The notes: a model not told the origin generated them from the sequence alone. Counted from the first letter of the stretch, positions 1 through 6,583 are shown. The stretch: DNA of 12,495 nt from Acidobacterium sp. (GCA_003152595.1 PMAM01000368.1:13453-25947), one strand, 5' to 3'. Numbers and translations are program-made.

Positions 1-345
1 ATCATCACCGAGAATCTGCGCACCGTGGCGGCGGCGGATGCGCTGGAGGCGGGCCATATGAAGAAGCTCGGCGACCTGATGGCGGCGGCGCACGCCAGCT
101 ATCGGGACGACTTTGAAGCCAGTTGCGAAGAGGCCGACGCGATGGTGGAGGCGGCGCATCGGCTACCGGGGCTGATCGGCGCGCGCCTGACGGGCGGCGG
201 CTTCGGAGGATGCACGGTGAACCTGGTGCACGCCGACCGGGCGGAGAAATTTGCGGCACGGCTGCATGACGAGTACCGTGCCGCCACCGGAATCGATGCG
301 GAAATCTACCGCTGCCACGCATCGGCGGCGGCCCACGCGGTCTAA
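1..345 (+). CDS. galK: Galactokinase, C-terminal part (gene starts before the window)
   Basis: Galactokinase phosphorylates alpha-D-galactose with ATP to galactose 1-phosphate, the first step of the cytoplasmic Leloir pathway. Frame 1 is open from the first base to TAA at 343-345, giving the last 114 residues of a protein that is normally about 350-390 residues. The visible part opens with a TEN-type helix (IITENLRTV) and contains the third GHMP-kinase motif, GARLTGGGFGGCTVNLV, at about nt 178-228; this glycine-rich loop is characteristic of GalK among GHMP kinases. The C-terminus (ATGIDAEIYRCHASAAAHAV) also fits GalK. The DinB-like gene follows after 13 nt and is probably cotranscribed. The 5' end, promoter and catalytic Arg/Asp residues lie outside the window. 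Homoserine or mevalonate kinase is less likely, given the exact GGGFGGC form of the motif. Confidence 0.93.
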   Translation: MITENLRTVAAADALEAGHMKKLGDLMAAAHASYRDDFEASCEEADAMVEAAHRLPGLIGARLTGGGFGGCTVNLVHADRAEKFAARLHDEYRAATGIDAEIYRCHASAAAHAV

Positions 346-346
346 G

Positions 347-353
347 AAGGAGG
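347..353 (+). promoter_or_regulatory. Shine-Dalgarno site of the DinB-like gene
   Basis: AAGGAGG lies 5 nt before the ATG at 359, directly after the galactokinase stop codon. It fixes the start of the DinB-like gene at 359 rather than at the upstream in-frame ATG at 251, which lies inside galactokinase. Confidence 0.75.
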
Positions 354-358
354 ACGGG

Positions 359-844
359 ATGACGACCCTGCGGGAGTTTTATCTGGAACGGAGGCGAGCG
401 GAGCTGCCGGTATTTATGAAGGTGCTGCGGGCTCTGCCTGCCGACAAGATGGACTACAAGCCGCACGAGCGCTCGCCTTCGGCCGAGCAGCTGGTGTGGA
501 CCCTGACCTGGGAACTGAGCACCTGCGTGACCGTAGCGCGCGAGCACCGCGGGGAGTGGAGGTCGGACCCGGCGCCGCCGCTCGGGGAGATGATCGCGAT
601 GTTCGAACGCTCTTCGAACGAGTTGATCGAGAGCGTAGCCGCGATGGACGACGCGGCGTGGGATGCTCCGGCGAAGTTTTATTACACCGGAAAGATGGTC
701 TCCGAGCAGCCGGCATCGGCGTTTCTCTGGATGGTGCACTTCGACTCCATTCATCATCGTGGGCAGCTCACGACGTATTTGCGGCCCATGGGGAGCAAAG
801 TGCCGGCGATCTATGGACCCTCCGCGGACGAGCGTCCCTCGTGA
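359..844 (+). CDS. DinB/DUF664-family small protein, degenerate metal site
   Basis: This 161-residue protein resembles the DinB/YfiT-like putative metalloenzyme superfamily, four-helix bundles that include thiol-dependent transferases; many members have no known function. The fit is seen in the length, the early ARALP-x-DKMDYKPHERSPS-type segment (residues 24-41), the helix beginning AEQLVW (42-47), and the hallmark C-terminal motif SIHHRGQLTTYLRPMG (130-145). The family usually binds a divalent metal with three His, one in the first conserved helix and an HxxxH pair ending in HHRGQ. Here only the last (H133) is clear: the position four residues before is D129, and the first-helix position reads W47-T48-L49 rather than W-H-L. 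The protein may bind metal differently or not at all. It sits 13 nt after galK with its own strong ribosome binding site, so cotranscription is likely, but no functional link to galactose is evident. I cannot name a substrate. Confidence 0.85.
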   Translation: MTTLREFYLERRRAELPVFMKVLRALPADKMDYKPHERSPSAEQLVWTLTWELSTCVTVAREHRGEWRSDPAPPLGEMIAMFERSSNELIESVAAMDDAAWDAPAKFYYTGKMVSEQPASAFLWMVHFDSIHHRGQLTTYLRPMGSKVPAIYGPSADERPS

Positions 845-854
845 CGGAATTCTC

Positions 855-863
855 AGGAGGTGA
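855..863 (+). promoter_or_regulatory. Strong Shine-Dalgarno sequence without a normal start codon
   Basis: AGGAGGTGA matches the full anti-Shine-Dalgarno core of 16S rRNA. No ATG, GTG or TTG lies at a usable distance downstream; the only possible initiator is ATT at 869, which would open a 32-codon frame ending at TGA 965-967. The GTG overlapping the motif (860-862) is in that same frame but has no separate ribosome binding site. It could be the remnant of a lost gene start, a ribosome standby site, or chance. Confidence 0.35.
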
Positions 864-930
864 CAAATATTCCACAGAAGGGTCATACCGCCTGCCGGAA
901 CGGCAATGTAAGAATCGGAGGGAGCCAAAA

Positions 931-1005
931 CTGGTTTACATGCCTAACGCAGAGATTGCTATCCTGAAGGCCGTACGTTCTGATGAGGCCGACGAAACGT
1001 TTTAG
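931..1005 (+). CDS. Possible 24-codon leader ORF before the phosphorylase
   Basis: A short frame ends with TAG at 1003-1005, 2 nt before the phosphorylase ATG at 1008. It can start at CTG 931 (GGAGG at 917-921, 9 nt upstream) or at ATG 940, which has poor spacing to the same GGAGG. From the ATG it reads MPNAEIAILKAVRSDEADETF. The phosphorylase ATG has no recognisable ribosome binding site of its own, so coupled translation from this ORF is conceivable. I know no homologue, and a frame this short can arise by chance. The case weakens further if the phosphorylase really starts at 1065. Confidence 0.2.
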   Translation: MVYMPNAEIAILKAVRSDEADETF

Positions 1006-1007
1006 CG

Positions 1008-2798
1008 ATGCGCTTTCTTAATCGTTCACAATACTTTTCCCCGGAGGAACCAGGCGAGGGCAGCATGGTCGCCTATTTCTCCATGGAGATCGCCGTAGCT
1101 CCGGAGTTCCCCACCTACAGTGGAGGCCTGGGCGTACTGGCCGGCGATACGCTGCGGTCCGCAGCGGACATGGGCCTGCCTCTGGCGGCGGTCACGCTGG
1201 TCGACCGCAAGGGCTACTTCCGGCAGTGTCTCGATCCCATCACCGGGATGCAGACTGAGGAGCCCCAGCCCTGGAATCCGGACAGCATCCTGACTCCGGA
1301 AGAGCCGGTTGTGACGGTGACGCTGGAAGGGCGCCCGGTAGCGGTTCGCGGCTGGCGGTACGACCTGGAAGGCGTAACCGGACATCGGATTCCCATCTAT
1401 TTCCTGGACACCGATCTGGAGCAGAACGATCCGAAAGATCGTACGCTGACGGATTTTCTCTACGGCGGCGATGCGGATTATCGGCTGCGCCAGGAGGCGA
1501 TCCTCGGGATCGGCGGCGCGCGGCTGCTGCGTGCGCTCGAGTACGAGCCCACCGTGTATCACATGAACGAAGGCCACGCCGCGCTGCTGACCGTTCCGGT
1601 TCTGGAGCAGGAGCTGCACGGCGCGGGACTGCAGACGGCCACCGAGCGCGATCTGGAGGCAGTGCGGCGGCGCTGCGTGTTTACGACGCACACACCGGTG
1701 CCGGCCGGGCACGACCGCTTTTCCGGCGAGCAGGCGTATCGCATCCTGGGAACGGAGCGCGCCGGCATGCTGGAACGCTTTGGCTGCTTCCACGACGGGT
1801 TGCTGAATATGACCTACGTGGCGCTGCGCTTCTCACGCTTCGTCAACGGCGTGGCCATGCAGCATGGCAAGGTCTCGCGGCAGATGTTCCCCGAGTACAC
1901 CATCGACGCGATCACCAACGGCGTGCATGCCGGGACCTGGACGGCGCGATCCGTGCAGGCGATCTTCGACAAGCACCTGCCGCGCTGGCGCCAGGACAAT
2001 GTGACGCTGCGCTACGCGATCGACATTCCCGAGAACGAGATCGTGGAGGCCCACGCCGCGTCCAAGCAGGTGCTGATCGACACGGTGAAAGCGGCGTCCG
2101 GCGTCGAGATGAAGCCGGAGGTGTTCACACTCGGATTTGCGCGGCGCGCGGCCACCTACAAGCGGGCCGATTTGCTCTTCACCGACCCGGAGCGGCTGGT
2201 GAAGATCGCAGAGAAGTTCGGTGGCCTGCAGGTTGTGTATGCCGGCAAAGCGCATCCGGCCGATGAGCCGGGCAAGGCGAAGATTCGCCGCGTGATTGAG
2301 CTGGCCAGGGACCTGCGGGAGACTCCGCTCCAGGTGGTCTATCTGGAGAATTACGAGTGGAAGCTGGGCGCGATCCTCACCGGCGGCGTCGATCTGTGGC
2401 TCAACACGCCGCGGCGTCCGTATGAAGCGTCGGGAACCAGCGGCATGAAAGCAGCTCTCAACGGCGTGCCCAGCCTGAGCATTCTCGATGGCTGGTGGAT
2501 CGAGGGCTGGATCGAAGGCGTGACCGGCTGGGCGATCGAGGACAACGACGATGAGGCGGTCGAAGCGATGTCGCTCTACGACCACCTCGAGAAGCTGATC
2601 CTGCCGCTGTACACGAAAGACACAGGACAATGGCGGCGCATCATGCGTTCGACGATCGCGCTGAACGGATCGTTCTTCAACACGCAGCGGATGCTCGAGC
2701 AGTACGTGCTCAACGCGTACTTCCCGGAGCGGCCCGCGGAGAAGATCCCCGAATCGAAATCGCCGCAGCCCGATCTGGAAAATTCCGTCGCACACTAA
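1008..2798 (+). CDS. glgP: Alpha-glucan (glycogen/maltodextrin) phosphorylase, short form
   Basis: This PLP-dependent enzyme cleaves alpha-1,4-glucan ends with phosphate, releasing glucose 1-phosphate from glycogen or maltodextrin in the cytoplasm. At 596 residues it belongs to the short alpha-glucan phosphorylase subfamily (TIGR02094-like), not the ~800-residue classical type, and lacks the long regulatory N-terminus. Visible motifs are AYFSMEIA (22-29), PTYSGGLGVLAGDT just after, HMNEGHAALL (185-194), TTHTPVPAGHDRF (226-238), ITNGVH (302-307), GFARRAATYKRADLLF (376-391), and EASGTSGMK, where K481 is the expected Schiff-base lysine for PLP. An in-frame stop at 984-986 makes ATG 1008 the most upstream start. 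ATG 1065 (GAGGG 4 nt before) is a serious alternative, since relatives often begin close to AYFSMEI. Glucose 1-phosphate also connects it to the Leloir pathway of the upstream galK. Trehalose or cellobiose phosphorylase is unlikely given the GT35-type motifs. Confidence 0.93.
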   Translation: MRFLNRSQYFSPEEPGEGSMVAYFSMEIAVAPEFPTYSGGLGVLAGDTLRSAADMGLPLAAVTLVDRKGYFRQCLDPITGMQTEEPQPWNPDSILTPEEPVVTVTLEGRPVAVRGWRYDLEGVTGHRIPIYFLDTDLEQNDPKDRTLTDFLYGGDADYRLRQEAILGIGGARLLRALEYEPTVYHMNEGHAALLTVPVLEQELHGAGLQTATERDLEAVRRRCVFTTHTPVPAGHDRFSGEQAYRILGTERAGMLERFGCFHDGLLNMTYVALRFSRFVNGVAMQHGKVSRQMFPEYTIDAITNGVHAGTWTARSVQAIFDKHLPRWRQDNVTLRYAIDIPENEIVEAHAASKQVLIDTVKAASGVEMKPEVFTLGFARRAATYKRADLLFTDPERLVKIAEKFGGLQVVYAGKAHPADEPGKAKIRRVIELARDLRETPLQVVYLENYEWKLGAILTGGVDLWLNTPRRPYEASGTSGMKAALNGVPSLSILDGWWIEGWIEGVTGWAIEDNDDEAVEAMSLYDHLEKLILPLYTKDTGQWRRIMRSTIALNGSFFNTQRMLEQYVLNAYFPERPAEKIPESKSPQPDLENSVAH

Positions 2799-2874
2799 GC
2801 GTGGCGAGCGCCCGAAACGTCGCTGAAACCCTGTATCGACGCTGATCCTTCGCCCGGGTCACGTCCGGCAGCGA

Positions 2875-2883
2875 TGCTATACT
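2875..2883 (+). promoter_or_regulatory. Candidate extended -10 promoter of the arabinose-lipid operon
   Basis: TGC-TATACT (TATACT at 2878-2883) is a good extended -10 hexamer in the gap between glgP and the HAD-UbiA gene. No convincing -35 box lies 16-18 nt upstream (the bases there are GC-rich), which is common for extended -10 promoters. Transcription would start near 2890, about 90 nt before ATG 2978. This is the only clear promoter-like signal before the three-gene operon. Confidence 0.45.
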
Positions 2884-2977
2884 TGCCCTGATTTCTACGC
2901 TCTCGTCCGATGGAGTGCGACGAGCCGCGCACCGTTTTCATCACGGCGCAGTTGGCTCGGTCTTTTGTCTGGAAACC

Positions 2978-4456
2978 ATGGGAGAGACTTCCTTGAACCA
3001 GCCGTCCCTTGAGCCGTTGGCGCCGCAGGTGGCGCGCCGGCCGCTCTGCGTCGATCTGGACGGCACGGTGGTGAAGAGCGATACGCTGATGGACTCGCTG
3101 CTGCTGCTGTTGCGCAGCCGGCCGCTGGACACGCTGCGGGTTCCGATGTGGCTGCTGCGCGGCAAAGCCGCTGTGAAAGCGGAGGTGGGCGCGCGTGTGG
3201 CGCTCGATGTGCGCCATCTGCCTTACAACCGGTCGCTTCTCGAGTATCTGGAGGTGCAGCGCGGCGAAGGACGCAGGCTGTATCTGGCGACGGGCGCCGA
3301 CCAGATCCTGGCGGAACGGATCGCCGACCATCTGGGCCTGTTTGACGGCGTGCTGGCCAGCGACGGCAGCACGAATCTGACGGCGGGCAACAAACTCGAT
3401 GTTTTGCGAAAGACGTTCGGGGACGAGGGGTACGACTACATCGGCAATGCCGGCCCCGACCTGCCGTTGCTCCAGCACGCGGGCGCGGCCATGATTGCGA
3501 ATCCGGCGCCGGCCCTGCGCGCCCGCCTCCGCTCGCACGGTATCACGGTGCACAGGGAATTTCAGGACCGGGAATCGCCTGTGAAGGCGGTGCTGAAGGC
3601 GCTCCGTCTGCATCAGTGGGCCAAGAACATCCTGATCTTCGTGCCCATGCTGCTGGCGCACGTATTGCGCGCCGGAGTATTTGCGGACGCCGCGATTGCC
3701 TTTGTGAGTTTTAGTCTCTGCGCGTCGTCCACCTACATTGCCAACGACCTGCTCGACATCGAGTCGGACCGGCGGCATCCCCGCAAGCGGAACCGTCCCT
3801 TCGCGGCCGGCGATCTCTCCGTGCTCACCGGAGTCTTGATCGGCGCGGTCCTCCTTGGCGGCGCGATCGCCATTGCGGCAGCGCTGCTTCCCGCGGGGTT
3901 TCTGCTCTGGCTGTTCCTCTACATCGTCGGGACGTTGTCCTATTCGCTGGTCCTGAAGCGCGCGGTGCTGGTGGATGTCATCGTGCTGGCCGGTCTTTAC
4001 ACGGTGAGGCTGCTGGCAGGAGCCGCGGCGACGAGGGTGCAGATCTCCCCTTGGTTTGCCGCATTTTCGGTGTTCCTGTTCCTCAGTCTCGCCATGGTCA
4101 AGCGCTTCAGCGAGCTGCAGAATACACGCGCGCGCGGGCAGGCCATTGCCAACGGCCGCGGCTATCAGCTGGGCGACATCGAGCAGCTGCGAAGCTTCGG
4201 CACCTCGAACGCGTCCGCGGCAGTCCTGGTGTTCCTTATCTACGTTGGCATTTCGCACGACGTGAACGGCCTCTACCATCACCCGGACCGGCTGTGGCTG
4301 ATCGCGCCGCTGATGATTTATTGGCTGAGCCGGGTGTGGCTGCTGGCCTCGCGCGGCGAACTCGATGAAGATCCCGTGATTTTTGCCGTCACCGACCGCG
4401 TCAGCCTGCTCACAGGCGCGGCGGTGGCGGTGGTTGCGGCTCTTGCCGCGTTGTAA
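2978..4456 (+). CDS. HAD phosphatase-UbiA polyprenyl-phosphate phosphoribosyltransferase fusion
   Basis: This protein (492 residues from this start) joins two domains. The N-terminal HAD-like part has the nucleophile motif DLDGT (D26, D28), motif II Thr (T105 in LATGAD), a motif III Lys (K139 in GNKLD) and motif IV IGNAGPD with D161, so it looks catalytically intact. From about residue 205 it is a polytopic UbiA-family enzyme: HQWAKNILIFVPML, the prenyl-phosphate/Mg motif NDLLDIESD (N256-D264) followed by RRHPRKRNRP, and a second motif DVIVLAGLYTVRLLAG from D333. Its relatives include the mycobacterial decaprenyl-phosphate phosphoribosyltransferase (Rv3806c/UbiA), which couples PRPP to polyprenyl phosphate at the inner membrane. 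The DprE1 and DprE2 homologues downstream (14-nt gap to the first) support that reaction here. I infer that the HAD domain removes the 5-phosphate from the lipid-linked product. The start is uncertain: GTG 2915 is possible, and TTG 2993 has GGAGAG 6 nt upstream. Quinone or heme prenylation is less likely in this context. Confidence 0.85.
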   Translation: MGETSLNQPSLEPLAPQVARRPLCVDLDGTVVKSDTLMDSLLLLLRSRPLDTLRVPMWLLRGKAAVKAEVGARVALDVRHLPYNRSLLEYLEVQRGEGRRLYLATGADQILAERIADHLGLFDGVLASDGSTNLTAGNKLDVLRKTFGDEGYDYIGNAGPDLPLLQHAGAAMIANPAPALRARLRSHGITVHREFQDRESPVKAVLKALRLHQWAKNILIFVPMLLAHVLRAGVFADAAIAFVSFSLCASSTYIANDLLDIESDRRHPRKRNRPFAAGDLSVLTGVLIGAVLLGGAIAIAAALLPAGFLLWLFLYIVGTLSYSLVLKRAVLVDVIVLAGLYTVRLLAGAAATRVQISPWFAAFSVFLFLSLAMVKRFSELQNTRARGQAIANGRGYQLGDIEQLRSFGTSNASAAVLVFLIYVGISHDVNGLYHHPDRLWLIAPLMIYWLSRVWLLASRGELDEDPVIFAVTDRVSLLTGAAVAVVAALAAL

Positions 4457-4470
4457 TGCAGTGAAGGTGA

Positions 4471-5826
4471 ATGGTATCCATGGGTAAGTCCGGCACTCCG
4501 ATAGAAGAAGTCCCGACGTTTGAATCGTGGGGGCGGTATCCAAAGCTTCAGGCCGAGGTCGTTCCGCTGCACTGGGCCAGCGATTTTCCGTTGTCGCAGC
4601 CGCCCGTCACCAAACAGCTGCCCGTCGGCCTGGGGCGCAGCTACGGCGATGTTTGCCTGCTGGAAAACGGCACGCTGCTGCAAACCTCAGGCATGGACCG
4701 GCTGCTCTGTTTCGATCCGGCGACGGGCCTGCTGCGCTGCGAAGCCGGTATTTCGCTACAGCAGATTCTCGATTTCGCCGTTCCGCGCGGATACTTCCTG
4801 CCGGTGACTCCGGGAACCAAATTTGTAACCGTGGGTGGCGCCATTGCCAACGACATTCACGGCAAGAATCATCACGTGGCCGGCACGTTTGGGCGTCACG
4901 TGCAGCGCTTCGAGCTGGTACGTTCCGATGGAACGCGCTTTGTGTGCAGTCCCATCGAGAATCCGGCGTGGTTCGCGGCGACCATTGGCGGCATGGGCCT
5001 GACCGGACTCATCACTTGGGTCGAACTGCACCTTCGGCCGATCGTCTCGCGCAAAATCGATTATCGCGGCGAGAAGTTCCACGGCATCGACGAGTTCTTT
5101 GCCCTGTCGCAGTCCGCGAGCAGCGAATATACGGTCGCGTGGATCGACTGCGTTTCCACCGGCAGCAATTTTGCGCGCGGCATCTTTATGCAGGGCGATC
5201 ACTCGGAGACGCCGGGACCGCTGACGAAAAGCAAAGAACCGAAGCTGACCTTCCCCTTCAACCTGCCGGAGTTCGCGCTGAACCGCCTTTCCATGGCGGC
5301 CTTCAACTCGCTGTACTTCCACAAGCAGTTGGGCAAACAGAAGGTGGGTCCGGTGGACTACGAGCCGTTCTTCTACCCGCTTGACGCCGTGCTGCGCTGG
5401 AATCGGATCTACGGCCGGCATGGGCTGCTGCAGTTCCAGAACGTGCTGCCGCACGAAAGTGGCCGCGAGGGCATGATCGAGATCCTCAAGGCGATCACAA
5501 AGTCGGGTCTCGCGTCCTTCCTGGCGGTGATCAAGTTTTTTGGCGACGTGCCTTCCGTCGGCATGATGTCGTTCCCGAAGCCCGGCCCGATGCTGGCCCT
5601 CGATTTTCCCATCCGGCGCGAGGTGAGCTTCGATCTCGTTGACCGGCTGGCGCGGATTACGCTCGAACACGGCGGACGCATGTACTCCGCCAAGGACGCC
5701 CGGATGACGCCCGAGCAGTACCAGGCCTTCTATCCGCAGTGGCAGGAATTTTCGCGCTACGTCGATCCCGGTTTCGACTCGGCCTTCTGGCAGCGCGTCA
5801 CCGGACGGAGGCCGCTCGTTGACTGA
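4471..5826 (+). CDS. dprE1: DprE1-like FAD oxidase (polyprenylphosphoryl-ribose 2'-oxidase)
   Basis: DprE1 oxidises the ribose 2'-OH of polyprenylphosphoryl-beta-D-ribose to the keto sugar, the first half of epimerisation to arabinose. The 451-residue length matches mycobacterial DprE1 (461). The FAD-binding N-terminus has GLGRSYGD (Y58, equivalent to Mtb Tyr60) and VGGAIANDIHGKNHH (H130, equivalent to His132). The C-terminal substrate domain has LALDFPI and MYSAKDA, with K408 equivalent to catalytic Lys418, and the end FWQRVTGR is typical. At the position of the covalent benzothiazinone target Cys387 there is alanine (A376). It lies 14 nt after the HAD-UbiA gene and overlaps the reductase gene by 8 nt, which argues for one coordinated pathway. 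AAGGTGA (4463-4469) is rather close to ATG 4471; ATG 4480 is an alternative start. A general sugar-lactone (VAO-family) oxidase is the main other possibility, but the HGKNHH and AKD motifs and the neighbours favour DprE1. Confidence 0.9.
   Translation: MVSMGKSGTPIEEVPTFESWGRYPKLQAEVVPLHWASDFPLSQPPVTKQLPVGLGRSYGDVCLLENGTLLQTSGMDRLLCFDPATGLLRCEAGISLQQILDFAVPRGYFLPVTPGTKFVTVGGAIANDIHGKNHHVAGTFGRHVQRFELVRSDGTRFVCSPIENPAWFAATIGGMGLTGLITWVELHLRPIVSRKIDYRGEKFHGIDEFFALSQSASSEYTVAWIDCVSTGSNFARGIFMQGDHSETPGPLTKSKEPKLTFPFNLPEFALNRLSMAAFNSLYFHKQLGKQKVGPVDYEPFFYPLDAVLRWNRIYGRHGLLQFQNVLPHESGREGMIEILKAITKSGLASFLAVIKFFGDVPSVGMMSFPKPGPMLALDFPIRREVSFDLVDRLARITLEHGGRMYSAKDARMTPEQYQAFYPQWQEFSRYVDPGFDSAFWQRVTGRRPLVD
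5807..5811 (+). promoter_or_regulatory. Shine-Dalgarno site fixing the TTG start of the DprE2-like gene
   Basis: GGAGG lies inside the end of the DprE1-like gene, 7 nt before TTG 5819. With no ATG or GTG at a comparable spacing, it supports TTG as the true start and suggests translational coupling of the oxidase and reductase. Confidence 0.7.
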
Positions 5827-6583
5827 CCGGCAGGAGTCTGGAAATCCGAAACGGATTCTTGCCCTCGGAGCGACATCGGCGATCGCCCAGGCGGCGCTTC
5901 GCCTGCTGGCGGAGAAGCGTGCGGTCTTCTTCCTGGTGGGGCGCAACGCGCAGAAGCTGGCCGCGGTTCGCGACGATTTGCTCACCCGCGGAGCGGGCGC
6001 CGCAACGGTATTCGTCGCCGATCTGGACGACACCCGCGCACATCCGGCGATGCTGGCCCACGCAGTTTCCGTGCTGGGCGGCATCGATGTGGCGCTGCTG
6101 GCGCACGGCGTTCTGGGGGAACAGGCGGTCGCCCAGATGGACTACGCGACGGCCGAAGCGATCCTGCGAACCAATTTCCTCTCTGCTGTTTCGCTCGTCA
6201 CCTGGCTGGCGAATTACTTCGAAGCCGAAGGCCGAGGCACGATTGCCGTCGTCTCCTCCGTTGCCGGGGATCGGGGACGCAAGACCAACTACGTCTATGG
6301 CGCGTCGAAGGGCGGCCTGAATATCTTCCTGGATGGAGTCCGCAACCGCATCGACCGGGCCGGCGTGCAGGTGCTTACCATCAAGCCGGGGTTCGTCGCC
6401 ACGCCCATGACGGCCCACCTGAAGAAGAATGCACTGTTCGCGGAGCCGGGGCGCGTCGGGAAGGACATCGTCCGCGCCATCGAAAAGCGGAAGGATGTCG
6501 TGTACTCCCCGCCATTCTGGGGGCTGATCATGCTGGTGGTGCGCAGTATTCCGAGGCGGATTTTCAAGCGCATGAACATGTAG
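5819..6583 (+). CDS. dprE2: DprE2-like short-chain reductase (keto-sugar lipid to arabinose)
   Basis: DprE2 uses NADH or NADPH to reduce the 2'-keto intermediate made by DprE1, giving polyprenylphosphoryl-beta-D-arabinofuranose. This 254-residue protein is a classical-length SDR: the dinucleotide loop is GATSAIA (17-23), in which Ala replaces the later glycines of the usual GxxxGxG, as I recall for DprE2-type SDRs; VVSSVAG carries S147; and YGASK carries Y160 and K164, completing the Ser-Tyr-Lys set. The C-terminus is a hydrophobic helix followed by basic residues (GLIMLVVRSIPRRIFKRM), consistent with membrane attachment near a lipid substrate. It starts with TTG inside the end of the DprE1-like gene (8-nt overlap) behind a strong ribosome binding site. 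Alone the sequence would only support an SDR; the DprE2 call rests on the shared C-terminus and the two preceding genes. Confidence 0.85.
   Translation: MTDRQESGNPKRILALGATSAIAQAALRLLAEKRAVFFLVGRNAQKLAAVRDDLLTRGAGAATVFVADLDDTRAHPAMLAHAVSVLGGIDVALLAHGVLGEQAVAQMDYATAEAILRTNFLSAVSLVTWLANYFEAEGRGTIAVVSSVAGDRGRKTNYVYGASKGGLNIFLDGVRNRIDRAGVQVLTIKPGFVATPMTAHLKKNALFAEPGRVGKDIVRAIEKRKDVVYSPPFWGLIMLVVRSIPRRIFKRMNM

Larger units (their letters stand above)
845..1007 (+). other. Intergenic region upstream of the glucan phosphorylase
   Basis: This 163-nt gap has no standard gene but is not featureless. It contains a long Shine-Dalgarno match at 855-863, a weak sigma70-like pair (GTGACA at 860-865, 17 nt, TCATAC at 883-888), a small inverted repeat TGCCG-GAA-CGGCA at 893-905, a second GGAGG at 917-921, and a short ORF ending at 1005, 2 nt before the phosphorylase ATG. 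No U-rich terminator follows the inverted repeat. The arrangement would suit a regulated leader, but nothing here is proven. Confidence 0.5.

Noticed and set aside
496..1005. 169-codon plus-strand frame overlapping the DinB-like gene
   Set aside because: Its first two thirds are a +1-type shadow of the DinB-like gene. Only the last part, after 931, was kept, as a weak leader ORF candidate.
2799..2830. GGCG-AG-CGCC hairpin after glgP as a terminator
   Set aside because: The loop would be only 2 nt and no T-run follows; not a credible intrinsic terminator.
2795..4543. 582-codon open frame on the minus strand
   Set aside because: It is antisense to the HAD-UbiA gene, has low-complexity Gln/Arg/His-rich composition and no domain; a codon-bias shadow.
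4756..6084. 442-codon minus-strand frame across the DprE1/DprE2 junction
   Set aside because: Both sense genes have clear catalytic motifs in their frames, while the antisense product has none.
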